NCBI GenBank assembly: GCA_028280195.1
Contig: JANQMH010000055.1
Location: 1 to 35,881, forward strand
Source: Exilibacterium sp.
GTDB taxonomy: Bacteria; Pseudomonadota; Gammaproteobacteria; Pseudomonadales; Cellvibrionaceae
Direction of reading: 5' to 3'
Length of the DNA: 35,881 nucleotides
The stretch's first letter is position 1. Every line of letters starts with the position of its first letter. The position numbers and the translations under genes were made by a program. The notes under the pieces are model-generated. The model was not told where the DNA came from, did not search any database, and saw only the letters and a program-made list of their open reading frames with translations. Of the stretch, positions 17,551 to 26,324 are shown one piece after another.

Positions 17551-19827
17551 TCAGTTGAAATTATAGGTCAAACGCATGCCGTAAGTTCTGAATGAGGGTT
17601 CGATATGCAAACCACCGGAAAACGCCTTTTGATAGGCATTGGTGAAGTACTTGCTGTCGAACAGGTTGTCGACATAGGCAACCAGCTTGAACTTTTCGTG
17701 CTCGATGCCGGCGCGCATATTGACAAAGTCATAGCTCGGCACCTGCCAGGGAAAACCGGACTGTATCAAGGCACTGGTGGATGACTCGATCTCGTCGCGG
17801 TAGCTCCACTCGACGCGCACATAGCCGTCGAGACTCGGGCTGAGGTTGAAGCCGTACTCGGCATCGGCGGAAAATGTCCACTCCGGTGAATTGGGTACGG
17901 TCTCGCCATCCAGCACACGGTTTTCACCGTCGATAAAGGCGGTGAATTCATCGTATTCGGCATCCAGATAGCCGGCGGTAAAATTGATTACCAGATTTTC
18001 GCTGACCAGGGCGGTGGCCGTCAGTTCCACCCCGGTCGAGGTCGCCTGTTCGGCATTGTCGATGCCGCCAAACAGGGTGAAATCGCCGTTTTCATCCAGG
18101 CCCGCCTGCTGGAAAGCGGTCTGCAGATCCTCCCAGTCCATATAGAAAAGCGCCAGATTCAAACGCAGGCGGTTGTCGAACAGATCGGATTTCATCCCCA
18201 CTTCGTAGTTCCACAGCGTCTCCGGATCGAAGGATTCCGCGCCGGGAAAGGGGCTGATTTGCACACCACCGGATTTATAACCCTTGGATATGGTGCCATA
18301 GAGGGAAATATTGTCCTGCATTGCGTAGTTGAGCGCCAGCCGCGGTGAGAAATCGGTAAAGGTGTCCTCTACCGAGAGGGTGGTTTCCAGGGCGCCCGAG
18401 AAACCTCTGATATTGGCCTCCTTGGTCTCTTCGCTGTAGCGGCCACCCACCGACACGGTCAGCTTCTCGGTCAGGTCGTAGTCCACCTGGCCGAAAATGG
18501 CCCAGTTTTCGGCTTCCTCTTTGGAGTCTTCACTGTCGATCAGAGAACCGTCGGGCAGGCCGAAAGGTTCTTCGGCACCGACGAAGGTTTTGTTGTCCAC
18601 CGCACCATTATCCTTGGCGTAAAGCAGGCCCAGGTTCCATACCCACTTGCTCTCGCCGGTATTCTGCAGTCTGAGTTCCTGGCTGAAACTGTCGCGGGGT
18701 ATGGTGCGGAACTCATTGAAGTAATCACCGCTGCCGCCGTCGATATCGCCTTGCAGAAAGAAGTCCGACTCCATATAGCCGGTGATACTGGTAAACAGCA
18801 GATCGGAAAACTCATAGTCGACCCGCGCGACCAGGTATTCGAAATCGGTGCCCACATTCTGCGGCGAATTGAAATTGACCTTATTTCTGTTGCTGGGATA
18901 GAAGCCGACGCCATCGGGGTCCGGATCGGCCCGGCCGTCACCGTCCCGATCGGGGAAACTGGCAAACAGCACATCGCCGGCAAAGGTGGAGAACACACCG
19001 GAGGGCACGCCTTCGCGCATACCCACTTCCTCGTCGGCAATACTGCCAGTCAGATCAATGGTCAGGTCGTCGGTGGGCGTGTAGCGCAGCGACACTTTGA
19101 AATAATCATAGGTGGCGTCGTTGCCGCCGCCCTGGGGGTTGATGTTTTCAATATAGCCATCGGTGTCGAAGCGCTTGGCGTTGATGCGCGCCGCCAGTAC
19201 ATCCTCGATCAGCGGGATATTGACCACCGCTTCGGTGTCCAGGGTATCGAAACGCGAATAGTCGACGGTGACGGAGCCGGCAAATTCATTGTCCGGCTTT
19301 TTCGAGGTGATATTGATACCGCCGCCCAGGGCGTTTCTGCCGAAGTAAGTGGCCTGGGGGCCGCGCAGCACTTCAATGCGCTCAATGTCCATTATGGGCG
19401 GATTGATACTGCTGCCGGCGACATTAAAACCGTCGACATAGAAGCCGAAAGTGGCGGTTCTGAGAGCGCTGCTGCTGACCAGGAAATTGGTGACGCCGCG
19501 AATACTGATACTGCGCCGCGACCTGGCTCCGTTTGAGGTAAAGCTGGCATTGGGCGTGCGGGTGACATATTCGCCCACATCGGAAAACATATTCTTTTCA
19601 ATGGCATCGCTGGTAAAAGCGGAGATACTGATCGGCACTTCTTGCAGGCTTTGTTCCCGCTGCTGTGCGGTAACCACGACTTCCTCGATGCGCAAATCCT
19701 GCTGCGCGGATGCCAGCCCGGCAGTGCCGCCCAGGGAGAGCGCAACAAGGGCTTTGCCGATATTTTCACAAAGCGCTTTGCGCTGAGGTGCTTCGGGGCG
19801 CACGCCGCCACGATAAGTTCTGTTCAT
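17551..19827 (-). CDS. TonB-dependent outer-membrane receptor
   Basis: 758 residues. AGAGGG lies 8 nt before the ATG. A long N-region precedes the signal core 'ALVALSLGGTAGLASA', then the TonB box 'IEEVVVTAQ' and plug motifs 'SISIRGVTNF', 'DIERIEVLRGPQATYFGRNA' and 'GGGINITSKKP'. The barrel ends 'TYGMRLTYNFN' with a terminal aromatic pattern. An Asp-rich loop at 293-306, 'DRDGDGRADPDPDG', resembles a calcium-binding EF-hand or thrombospondin-3 loop in an extracellular position. The sequence style is that of the large FecA/CirA-like receptors used for organic nutrients and siderophores. It is upstream of and co-directional with the peptidase and amidohydrolase, which suggests that the receptor feeds them. 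Confidence 0.93.
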   Translation of the reverse strand: MNRTYRGGVRPEAPQRKALCENIGKALVALSLGGTAGLASAQQDLRIEEVVVTAQQREQSLQEVPISISAFTSDAIEKNMFSDVGEYVTRTPNASFTSNGARSRRSISIRGVTNFLVSSSALRTATFGFYVDGFNVAGSSINPPIMDIERIEVLRGPQATYFGRNALGGGINITSKKPDNEFAGSVTVDYSRFDTLDTEAVVNIPLIEDVLAARINAKRFDTDGYIENINPQGGGNDATYDYFKVSLRYTPTDDLTIDLTGSIADEEVGMREGVPSGVFSTFAGDVLFASFPDRDGDGRADPDPDGVGFYPSNRNKVNFNSPQNVGTDFEYLVARVDYEFSDLLFTSITGYMESDFFLQGDIDGGSGDYFNEFRTIPRDSFSQELRLQNTGESKWVWNLGLLYAKDNGAVDNKTFVGAEEPFGLPDGSLIDSEDSKEEAENWAIFGQVDYDLTEKLTVSVGGRYSEETKEANIRGFSGALETTLSVEDTFTDFSPRLALNYAMQDNISLYGTISKGYKSGGVQISPFPGAESFDPETLWNYEVGMKSDLFDNRLRLNLALFYMDWEDLQTAFQQAGLDENGDFTLFGGIDNAEQATSTGVELTATALVSENLVINFTAGYLDAEYDEFTAFIDGENRVLDGETVPNSPEWTFSADAEYGFNLSPSLDGYVRVEWSYRDEIESSTSALIQSGFPWQVPSYDFVNMRAGIEHEKFKLVAYVDNLFDSKYFTNAYQKAFSGGLHIEPSFRTYGMRLTYNFN

Positions 19828-19855
19828 TTCTCTGCCCTCTTATTAGAGTAATGGT

Positions 19856-19945
19856 TTTAGCGGCTGTTGCGTCACTCTCGACTGACTGCAGCGACGCTGG
19901 TTATCGCGCTTCGCTGCGACCGGTAGTTGTGCAAAAGCCACTAAA
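19856..19945. repeat. Dispersed palindromic element, diverged copy 1
   Basis: TTTAGCGGCTGTTGCGTCAC at the left is mirrored by a right arm ending CAAAAGCCACTAAA, with mismatches. The left arm continues CTCTCGAC and matches the elements at 26210 and 34374. It lies between the NTF2-like gene and the TonB receptor, inside their presumed transcript. Confidence 0.65.
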
Positions 19946-19968
19946 GTACTGCTGCGGTATCAGGATGC

Positions 19969-20442
19969 CTACTGAGCCGCTTTGCCGGCCGGCTTATCCG
20001 CCGGCTCGTCGTAACTGAGGAAGTCCACCAGGGAAATTCTGCCGTTCTCCACAACCGCATAGCCCATCACATGCGACAGGGATTCGACACCGCCCTCACG
20101 CGCGCGAATGCGGTGATAGGTAAAAATCCGGTCACCGCTTTCGAAGCCCTCTTCGAAAGGCAGTATGATTTCGACATAGTCGACGCTGGCCTGGATGCGT
20201 TTGAAATGTTTCACCATGGGTCCGATTCCGCGCACCCGTTCCTTCCTGTTCACCACTATCGCTGCGTCTTCGGTGAAGTAACGGCGGAAGGCCGCTTCGG
20301 TAAAACCGTCAGGTTGCTGTATCGCCTTATTCCACCAGGCGAACATACGCTCCAGCGCGTTGTTACCGGCTTCGGCGGCAACAGCCGGCATTGCCAACTG
20401 AGCGCATGAAATAATGATCAGTGTCTTTAGTATAGTTTTCAC
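19969..20442 (-). CDS. Exported SnoaL/NTF2-like protein
   Basis: About 157 residues from a GTG at 20442, chosen because GAGG lies 5 nt upstream and the signal peptide 'VKTILKTLIIISCAQLAMPA' then begins at once. An ATG at 20472 would add ten residues but lacks a ribosome binding site. The mature part fits the nuclear-transport-factor-2/SnoaL cone fold: 'ALERMFAWWNKAIQ', 'FRRYFTEDAAIVVN' and 'GIGPMVKHFKRIQAS' with late beta strands. These domains are small ligand-binding or isomerase-type pockets. Here it would be periplasmic. It is the first gene of the presumed operon with the TonB receptor, peptidase and amidohydrolase. Function unknown. Confidence 0.75.
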   Translation of the reverse strand: MKTILKTLIIISCAQLAMPAVAAEAGNNALERMFAWWNKAIQQPDGFTEAAFRRYFTEDAAIVVNRKERVRGIGPMVKHFKRIQASVDYVEIILPFEEGFESGDRIFTYHRIRAREGGVESLSHVMGYAVVENGRISLVDFLSYDEPADKPAGKAAQ

Positions 20443-21165
20443 CTGTGCCTCGTCCTCCCAAAACACCTGCATTGATGTGATAAATTTTTTCTAAACGTTT
20501 CGCGGCAAAAACTGTCTCAAGCATCACCGCAAAAGCTGCCATTAAAGATAGCAAGTAATACTGCAGTGTCTTCATTCGACTAAATTTGCAGGATTGTTTC
20601 AATAACAGTAATTGCGCCGTTTTGTTGCCTTGGGCGCAAAGAAATAAAAACCTACAGTTCTGTGCCATGGATTTGCCGGCCGGCGTGAAAACGATGGGTC
20701 GGTATCTCTAACGGCTTGATAGAAACGGCGACACAGCAGAGAAAACGAGCTTTAGTTCGCGGGGATAAACGCCTTGGCTTTAATGGGTCATGGCTGACCG
20801 GGTGTTCTGGTTGCGACGTTTTTTATCCTGAGAGTCTTTTGAAAGTTTGGTGCTTCGAGATAGGGAGGGTTGGTGGGGAAGTGCCACACTCGAGATCTGT
20901 GCCGCTTGAGCAGGTTTGTACCCTTCGGCGTGAACCGACCCGGGTGGCACAATAGCCTAGCCAAAGGCTAACCCAATCAAAAACCTGTAAAAATGAGCTA
21001 TCACTGGTAAAACCTCAGCTTTACAGAGCAAAAACTCCCGCTAGAGGTGCTGTCTCAAAAGTTTATTGCTGACAAAAAGCTATCGGTCAGACCTTGCCAA
21101 AACCTATACTTCATCAAGTCATATCAACGCATGGAAATATACACATTAACCAAACAGCAACCGGC
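20443..21165. other. 723-bp region without a convincing gene
   Basis: Open frames on both strands are short and lack ribosome binding sites or recognisable motifs. A 7-bp inverted pair GTGCCAC/GTGGCAC flanks 20881-20950, and a 6-bp stem TAGCCT/AGGCTA occurs at 20956-20973. The stretch may be a decayed gene or element; I cannot identify it. It must contain the promoter of the NTF2-like gene. Confidence 0.5.
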
Positions 21166-22077
21166 TCACTCACAACTCGGTATTTCACTTTTCAGATGCG
21201 CCTCAATACTCAGCAGCAGGCGATAGGCGCCGACCGGCAACTGCCGCCCCGCCCGTGTTATCAAGCTGGTCTTGGTGGAGTTCAGGATGCCGCTGGTGGT
21301 GGGCAGGGCAACCAGGTCGCCGGTCGCCAGTTGGTGATGCACGACCAGTTCGGGCAGAATGGCAATCCCCCTGCCGGATTTGACGAAGTCGGTAATCAGC
21401 GTCAGTGAGTTAGTCAGCAGCGAGGGCTCCAAAAACACCCCCTCCTCCTGCTCGGCAATATGAATAATCTGGCGAATACGGTAAGCCTTTTCCGGCAGGC
21501 CGATGCTTTCCCCGGTCAATTGAGACAAATCGATGGATCGCTTGCCGCTGAAGGTGTGCCTGGCATTGACGATGACCATCAGCGGTTGCGGCAATACCAG
21601 CCGCGCGTGGATTTTCGGGTCGCGCGGTATATCGAAAATCAAGCCGATATGGGCGTCGTCTTCCCGCACCAGCGCCACTACCGAACTGGTATTGGCGACC
21701 TCCACCTGCACCTCCATGCCCGGGTAGCTCTGCATGAATTCCTGCAGCATGTCGCTGAAGCGCTGGGTAACATAGGCCTCGCCCACGGCCAGTATGATCT
21801 TGCCCGTGCGTATGCTCTTGAACTCCTTGATCTTGGAGAGAAAGGCCTCTTCCTGGGACAGCTTTTCCCGGTAATACTGGCAGGATGCCTCGCCGGCCTC
21901 GGTCAGCTTGATCTTGCGCCGCCCCCGCTCTATCAGCGCCAGCCCCAGCTCGGCTTCGAGTTCGGCGATCTGCCGGCTGACTGAAGAGGTCGCGACATCC
22001 AGTTCTTCACTGGCAGCCCGCATGGTGCCGAGGCGGGCCGATTCGTAGAGATAGCGCAAACGAATATCGCTCGGCAT
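21166..22077 (-). CDS. LysR-family transcriptional regulator
   Basis: 303 residues. AGGA precedes the ATG by 7 nt. Residues 1-60 are the winged helix-turn-helix of LysR proteins ('LRYLYESARLGTMRAASEEL', 'ATSSVSRQIAELEAELGLAL', 'LTEAGE'). A periplasmic-binding-protein-like effector domain spans about 90-300. It is divergent from the four-gene oxidase operon that starts at 22255, the usual layout for a LysR regulator and its target. The co-inducer is presumably a substrate or intermediate of that pathway. Confidence 0.93.
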   Translation of the reverse strand: MPSDIRLRYLYESARLGTMRAASEELDVATSSVSRQIAELEAELGLALIERGRRKIKLTEAGEASCQYYREKLSQEEAFLSKIKEFKSIRTGKIILAVGEAYVTQRFSDMLQEFMQSYPGMEVQVEVANTSSVVALVREDDAHIGLIFDIPRDPKIHARLVLPQPLMVIVNARHTFSGKRSIDLSQLTGESIGLPEKAYRIRQIIHIAEQEEGVFLEPSLLTNSLTLITDFVKSGRGIAILPELVVHHQLATGDLVALPTTSGILNSTKTSLITRAGRQLPVGAYRLLLSIEAHLKSEIPSCE

Positions 22078-22254
22078 AGTCGAGTCCTACTGCATAGACG
22101 GAAAGTTCATTGCTCCATACGCAACAAAGAGCATAATACATTGTTATTGAAACAGATATCAAATGCTTCTAAGTTGTTAGCCCTACCACTGTGGCCGGCT
22201 GTGTCCACCACCTGTCAGGGTTTATAACAATCAAATTGGAATGGAGAGAGATGT
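22078..22254. promoter_or_regulatory. LysR-regulator/oxidase-operon divergent control region
   Basis: This 177-bp gap holds a dyad TGTT-ATTGA-AACA at 22142-22154, which fits the T-N11-A box bound by LysR regulators. A second dyad, CTAA-GTTG-TTAG, lies at 22169-22180, about 25 bp away. These are good candidates for the regulator's recognition and activation sites. No clear -35/-10 could be assigned. Confidence 0.5.
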
Positions 22255-23175
22255 ATGGACCGACACTCCGTTAACTGGCGGGGCTATATACCAGCCATCA
22301 CCACGCCATTTAGCAAAGACGGTTTATTTGATGAACAAGCAACCCGGCAACTGCATCGCTGGGTTTATGACAATGGCATGCACGGCATGATAGTGCTGGG
22401 GACTCAGGGAGAATGGTTCAGCCTGGCCAGAGAGGAAAAGCAGCGCCTGTTCCAGATTACCGGCGAACAGCTCAGCGGCAAGTTGACCCTGATAGCGGGA
22501 TGCCACTCTTTTACCGCCGCCGAGGCGATCGAGAATATTGCCAGCGCCGCGGCCAATGGCTTCGATGGCGTACTGGTTACGCCGCCCCCCTACGTGGTTC
22601 CCACCGACAAGGAGATACTGACTTTTTACCGCGATATCAGCGATGCCAGTGCCCTGCCGGTGTGCGTTTACAACTGGCCGCCGGGCACCAATGTGGACAT
22701 GTCACTGGCGCTGCTGGCGCAGATTGCCGAGTTGGACAAGGTCGTTGCCATCAAGAACTCCACCCCCGACAGGGAGCGTTTTCTCGAGGTCTTCTTTGCG
22801 CTGAAAGACAAGGTGCGTATTTTCGGTATTCCCATGAACGAACTGGGCATTTCCCTGGTGCGGGAGCATAATGCCGATGGTACCATGGGTGCCGGCGCGG
22901 TACTGGGCCGGGATCACCCGGATTTCTTCAATGCCATCTGGGCCGGGGATATCGAGCGTGCCAGGCAACTGGGCGAGCGGGATGAAACGATTATGCGCGA
23001 GTGGTTTAAACCGGACTACACCGGTAAATTCGGATCGGCTCAGGCGACTTTTAAAGAAGCGCTGAACCAGCAGGGCCTGCCCGGCGGTTACCCCAGGCGC
23101 CCGCTCCTGCCGCTGACCAGCGAGGGGGCGGAAAAAGTGCGGCAAACCCTGAAAAAGCTGGGCAGAATCCAATAG
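22255..23175 (+). CDS. DapA-family lyase/deaminase (candidate pyrroline-4-hydroxy-2-carboxylate deaminase)
   Basis: 306 residues; GGAGAGA precedes the ATG. It is a class I aldolase TIM barrel of the dihydrodipicolinate synthase/N-acetylneuraminate lyase family, with Schiff-base Lys167 in 'VVAIKNSTPD' and Tyr139 in 'VCVYNWPPGTN'. The pyruvate-binding loop reads 'GTQGEW' rather than the GTTGE of true DapA, so lysine biosynthesis is unlikely. In hydroxyproline catabolism a member of this family (LhpC/HypD) deaminates 1-pyrroline-4-hydroxy-2-carboxylate, the product of D-hydroxyproline oxidation. The three following genes look like that oxidase, so this is the favoured role. 4-Hydroxy-2-oxoglutarate aldolase or another 2-oxo acid lyase is an alternative. 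Confidence 0.85.
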   Translation: MDRHSVNWRGYIPAITTPFSKDGLFDEQATRQLHRWVYDNGMHGMIVLGTQGEWFSLAREEKQRLFQITGEQLSGKLTLIAGCHSFTAAEAIENIASAAANGFDGVLVTPPPYVVPTDKEILTFYRDISDASALPVCVYNWPPGTNVDMSLALLAQIAELDKVVAIKNSTPDRERFLEVFFALKDKVRIFGIPMNELGISLVREHNADGTMGAGAVLGRDHPDFFNAIWAGDIERARQLGERDETIMREWFKPDYTGKFGSAQATFKEALNQQGLPGGYPRRPLLPLTSEGAEKVRQTLKKLGRIQ

Positions 23176-23176
23176 C

Positions 23177-24373
23177 GTGCAAAGCTGTGATATTGCGGTA
23201 ATCGGCGGCGGTCTGGTGGGCTGCGCCACAGCCTGTTATCTGTCTGCCGCCGGCGCCCGGGTCGCGGTCATCGAACGCGGCCAGATCAATCAGGGCGCCT
23301 CCGGGCAAAATGCCGGGTCACTGCATTTTCAACTGGAATACCGGCTGATACAGCATAAAGACAAACTGGCGGCGGAACTGGAACACTATGTAGCGCTGAC
23401 AAAGATCGCCATTGCGCAGTGGCGCGGTCTGGAAACCGAACTCGGCTGCAATCTGGAACTGGCGATGCACGGCGGCCTGATGGTCGCGGAAACGCCTGAA
23501 CAGCTGCAGCTGCTGCAACAAAAAGCCGAGATCGAATCCAGACAGGGACTCGATGTCGAGCTGCTGGACAAACCACAGCTGCGGCGGCGCGCGCCCTATC
23601 TCAGTGACAGCATTATCGCCGCCTTGTTCTGCCCGCCCGAAGGCCACTGCAACCCGCGCCTGTTGACACCGGCTTACGCGCAGAAAGCCATAGCCAACGG
23701 CACTGCCGTCTATACCCGCTGCAGCGTCGATAGCATTCAGCGCCGCTGCGGAAAATGGCATATCGGCATTGGCGGTCAGGCGGCGCAGGCCTGCGGCGGC
23801 AAACTGGCTGCCGACAAGGTATTGAATGCGGCCGGTGCCTGGTCAGGTGAAATCGCCGCCATGGCCAATCTGCATTTACCGATTTTTCCGGTGGGCCTGA
23901 CCATGAACGCCACCGAGAGAACCGGCCCCCTGATTCCGCATCTGGTCCAGCATGTGGGGCGCAAACTTTCCATGAAGCAGGTAGATGACGGCAATGTGCT
24001 GATCGGCGGCGGCTGGTCCGCCCATTTGCAACAGCGGCAGGGCAAGTGGAAATCCGACAGCGCTCCGACTATAAATATGCAATCCGTTTACAGTAATCTG
24101 AGTACGGCAGCCGCAGTGATCCCCGCCATAGAATCTCTGCATCTGCTGCGAACCTGGACCGGCACCACCGGCGTCACTCCCGACCAGTTGCCGATTCTGG
24201 GAGAAATTTCCCAGGCGCCGGGTTTTTACGTGGCCGCCGGTGGCTCGGGTTTTACCTACGGCCCCAGTTATGCGCGGCAAATGAGCGAGTTAATATTGAG
24301 CGGCAAAACATCGTTTCCCATCGACGCCTACTCACCCAACCGCTTCGGCCATATCAATATGTTTATGGGTTAG
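23177..24373 (+). CDS. FAD-dependent D-amino/imino acid dehydrogenase, beta-like subunit
   Basis: 398 residues from a GTG one base after the previous stop, so probably translationally coupled. The N-terminal 'DIAVIGGGLVGCATACYL' is a Rossmann FAD site and 'GASGQNAGSLHF' the second DAO-family motif. The C-terminal 'TGVTPDQLPILGEI...GFYVAAGGSGFTYGP' is typical of glycine/D-amino acid oxidases. In the multi-subunit D-hydroxyproline dehydrogenase and the opine oxidases this subunit carries the substrate-oxidising FAD, while partner subunits take the electrons. Those partners are encoded by the next two genes. It lacks a signal peptide and should be cytoplasmic or on the inner face of the membrane. 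Confidence 0.9.
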   Translation: MQSCDIAVIGGGLVGCATACYLSAAGARVAVIERGQINQGASGQNAGSLHFQLEYRLIQHKDKLAAELEHYVALTKIAIAQWRGLETELGCNLELAMHGGLMVAETPEQLQLLQQKAEIESRQGLDVELLDKPQLRRRAPYLSDSIIAALFCPPEGHCNPRLLTPAYAQKAIANGTAVYTRCSVDSIQRRCGKWHIGIGGQAAQACGGKLAADKVLNAAGAWSGEIAAMANLHLPIFPVGLTMNATERTGPLIPHLVQHVGRKLSMKQVDDGNVLIGGGWSAHLQQRQGKWKSDSAPTINMQSVYSNLSTAAAVIPAIESLHLLRTWTGTTGVTPDQLPILGEISQAPGFYVAAGGSGFTYGPSYARQMSELILSGKTSFPIDAYSPNRFGHINMFMG

Positions 24374-24376
24374 ACA

Positions 24377-24667
24377 ATGGCGGCTCGCATTACACGACAG
24401 GTACGACGCAAGCAACCGATCAGCGTCAATATAGACGGCGAGGCCAGCCGCGCCTATGCCGGCGAAACCGTGGCATCGGTGCTGCTGGCCGCGGGCGTCA
24501 CCGTGTTCTACCGCACCCGCAGCGGCCAGCCCCGCGGTCCCTATTGCAATATGGGCGCGTGTTTTGAATGCCAGGTCAAAATTGACGGCGACTGGCAGCG
24601 CGCCTGTATGACCGTGGTGGAGGACGGTATGAACATTACCACCGGCGCCAGAAAATCCGCGCCGTGA
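24377..24667 (+). CDS. Small [2Fe-2S] subunit of the oxidase
   Basis: 96 residues. It begins 3 nt after the preceding stop. It has a plant-ferredoxin-like arrangement, Cys57-x4-Cys62-x2-Cys65-x11-Cys77 ('YCNMGACFEC' and 'QRACMT'), as in the gamma subunit of multi-subunit D-hydroxyproline dehydrogenase and sarcosine-oxidase-like enzymes. It should shuttle electrons between the two flavin subunits. The small size is normal for this subunit type. No separate promoter is visible. Confidence 0.9.
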   Translation: MAARITRQVRRKQPISVNIDGEASRAYAGETVASVLLAAGVTVFYRTRSGQPRGPYCNMGACFECQVKIDGDWQRACMTVVEDGMNITTGARKSAP

Positions 24668-24677
24668 CGGTGGCGAT

Positions 24678-26126
24678 ATGAATACCGAACTGGCGATTAT
24701 CGGCGCCGGACCGGCCGGCCTGGCGGCGGCAGAGATCGCCGCCGCCCGCGGTATCGACACTGTGGTCGTCGATGAACAGGCCCGTCCCGGCGGCCAGATA
24801 AGCCGGCAGCCGCCGGCAGACTTTGCGGTAGAAAACTGGCTGCCGGGCAGTATTTACAAGCCCGTCAAACAACTGCTGGCCGGCGCCGGCGCCCCGGGCG
24901 CCACCCGCTGGCTGCCGCAGACGACCGTGCTGGCGCTGCAGCACGACCCGGCCGCGCCTCTGCCACACCGCTATCGGCTGCTGCTCAATAACGCCGGCAA
25001 CACTTCCGAGCTCGAGGCCAGCTGCGTGCTGATTGCGCCGGGCTGCTACGATATGCCGGTCATCTTCCCCGGCAGTAATCTACCGGGCGTTATGGCAGCG
25101 GGCGGTATACAGGCCTTTGTCAAAAGCCAGCAGTTGATACCGGGGGAGCGGTTTTTATTTGTCGGCTCCCACCCGCTGCAACTGATCGTCGCCGACCAGA
25201 TCCTGCAGGCCGGCGGGCAGGTAGCCGGTGTTGTTTTCGCCCAGCGGCTATCGGCGCTATGGTCGCTGCTCAAATCGGCCCCGCTTTTTATCCGTCACGG
25301 CGCCAAGATGGTCTATTTTACCCGCGCATTGATACGCCTGCTGCTAAAACGGGTACCCATTTATTTTTCCCGCACAGTTGTTCAAGCCCACGGCGATCAG
25401 CAGCTGCAGAATGTCGATATTGCCGCTATCGGCAGTTCCGGAACGATACAGGCCGGCAGCCGCCGCAATATCGACTGCGACCGGCTCGGTATCTGTTTCG
25501 GTTTTCTCGCCTCCTCCGAGCTGGCGCGACAGGTCGGTGCGCGGGGAAGGTGGTCTGCGGCGGGGGGCGGCTGGATTATTGATCACGACCCGTGGATGAG
25601 CACGGATCTGCCCGGCCTGTATGTCGCCGGTGAAATCACCGGCGTCGCCGGCGCCGACGCTTCGATCTGCGAGGGCAGGCTGGCGGGCCTTGGCATTGCC
25701 CGCGAACTGCAAAAAATCGACGCCGCCAGTGCAGCCAGGCTGGCACAGCGCACACGCACACAACTCAAATCCGCCAACCTGTTCGCCGCCAAGCTGCTGG
25801 ATTTATCCTACCCGGGAAGAAAGCTGCTGCAACAACTGATGACAGAGCAGTCCATGCTATGTAAATGCGAAGAAGTGTCGATTGCCGACTTTGCGCAGTG
25901 CCTGGCGGAGAACCCCTTTATCAACGATGCCAATGCCGCCAAACTGCTTTCCCGGGCCGGGATGGGTTTATGCCAGGGGCGCTACTGCCATTACCATATC
26001 GCCGGTCTTCTGGCAGAGACGCGGGGTATCCGGGAACGGCAGATAAAGCCGTTCAATGCCAGGTTTCCGGCAAAGCCGCTAACGATAAAATCGCTGCTGG
26101 ATAAACGTGACGATCAGCTGCCGTAA
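24678..26126 (+). CDS. FAD/[2Fe-2S] oxidoreductase subunit, alpha-like
   Basis: 482 residues, 10 nt after the ferredoxin-like gene; GGTGG precedes the ATG. The N-terminal 'LAIIGAGPAGLAAAEIAAAR' binds FAD and 'GLYVAGEITGVAGADASICEG' closes the pyridine-nucleotide-disulfide-oxidoreductase-type domain. A C-terminal BFD-like [2Fe-2S] domain has Cys395-x-Cys397 ('CKCEEVS') and Cys432-x4-Cys437 ('LCQGRYC'). This domain order is that of the alpha subunit of D-hydroxyproline dehydrogenase and of opine/sarcosine-type oxidases. It probably passes electrons to the respiratory chain or O2. It ends the operon; no further catabolic gene follows on this strand. Confidence 0.9.
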   Translation: MNTELAIIGAGPAGLAAAEIAAARGIDTVVVDEQARPGGQISRQPPADFAVENWLPGSIYKPVKQLLAGAGAPGATRWLPQTTVLALQHDPAAPLPHRYRLLLNNAGNTSELEASCVLIAPGCYDMPVIFPGSNLPGVMAAGGIQAFVKSQQLIPGERFLFVGSHPLQLIVADQILQAGGQVAGVVFAQRLSALWSLLKSAPLFIRHGAKMVYFTRALIRLLLKRVPIYFSRTVVQAHGDQQLQNVDIAAIGSSGTIQAGSRRNIDCDRLGICFGFLASSELARQVGARGRWSAAGGGWIIDHDPWMSTDLPGLYVAGEITGVAGADASICEGRLAGLGIARELQKIDAASAARLAQRTRTQLKSANLFAAKLLDLSYPGRKLLQQLMTEQSMLCKCEEVSIADFAQCLAENPFINDANAAKLLSRAGMGLCQGRYCHYHIAGLLAETRGIRERQIKPFNARFPAKPLTIKSLLDKRDDQLP

Positions 26127-26209
26127 ATCCCCGCCGGCGATGGCAGTGTAAAATTCCAAACCCCGATACCGCTTACGCTTTTCCCGCCTGCAATTCGCGG
26201 CGAGCTTCC

Positions 26210-26269
26210 TTAGAAGCTGTCCCATAACTCTCGACCGTAGTGAGACGAGAGCTATGAAACCGTTTCTAA
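26210..26269. repeat. Dispersed palindromic element, copy 2
   Basis: TTAGAAGCTGTCCCATAACT at the left pairs imperfectly with a right arm ending AAACCGTTTCTAA, around a loop CCGTAGTGAG. The inner CTCTCG is shared with the element at 34374. It lies between the convergent oxidase operon and the GNAT gene, so it may terminate transcription from both sides. Confidence 0.75.
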
Positions 26270-26324
26270 GCCTATGAACGACGCTCGAGTGGCGGCAGTC
26301 ATTCAAGGTGCGGCCAGGTTGAAG

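Noticed and set aside
20363-20668. Minus-strand open frame containing a signal-peptide-like stretch
   Set aside because: It overlaps the start of the NTF2-like gene in another frame, has no ribosome binding site and no domain.
22255-23175. True dihydrodipicolinate synthase of lysine biosynthesis
   Set aside because: The active-site loop differs from DapA (GTQGEW) and the operon partners are oxidase subunits.
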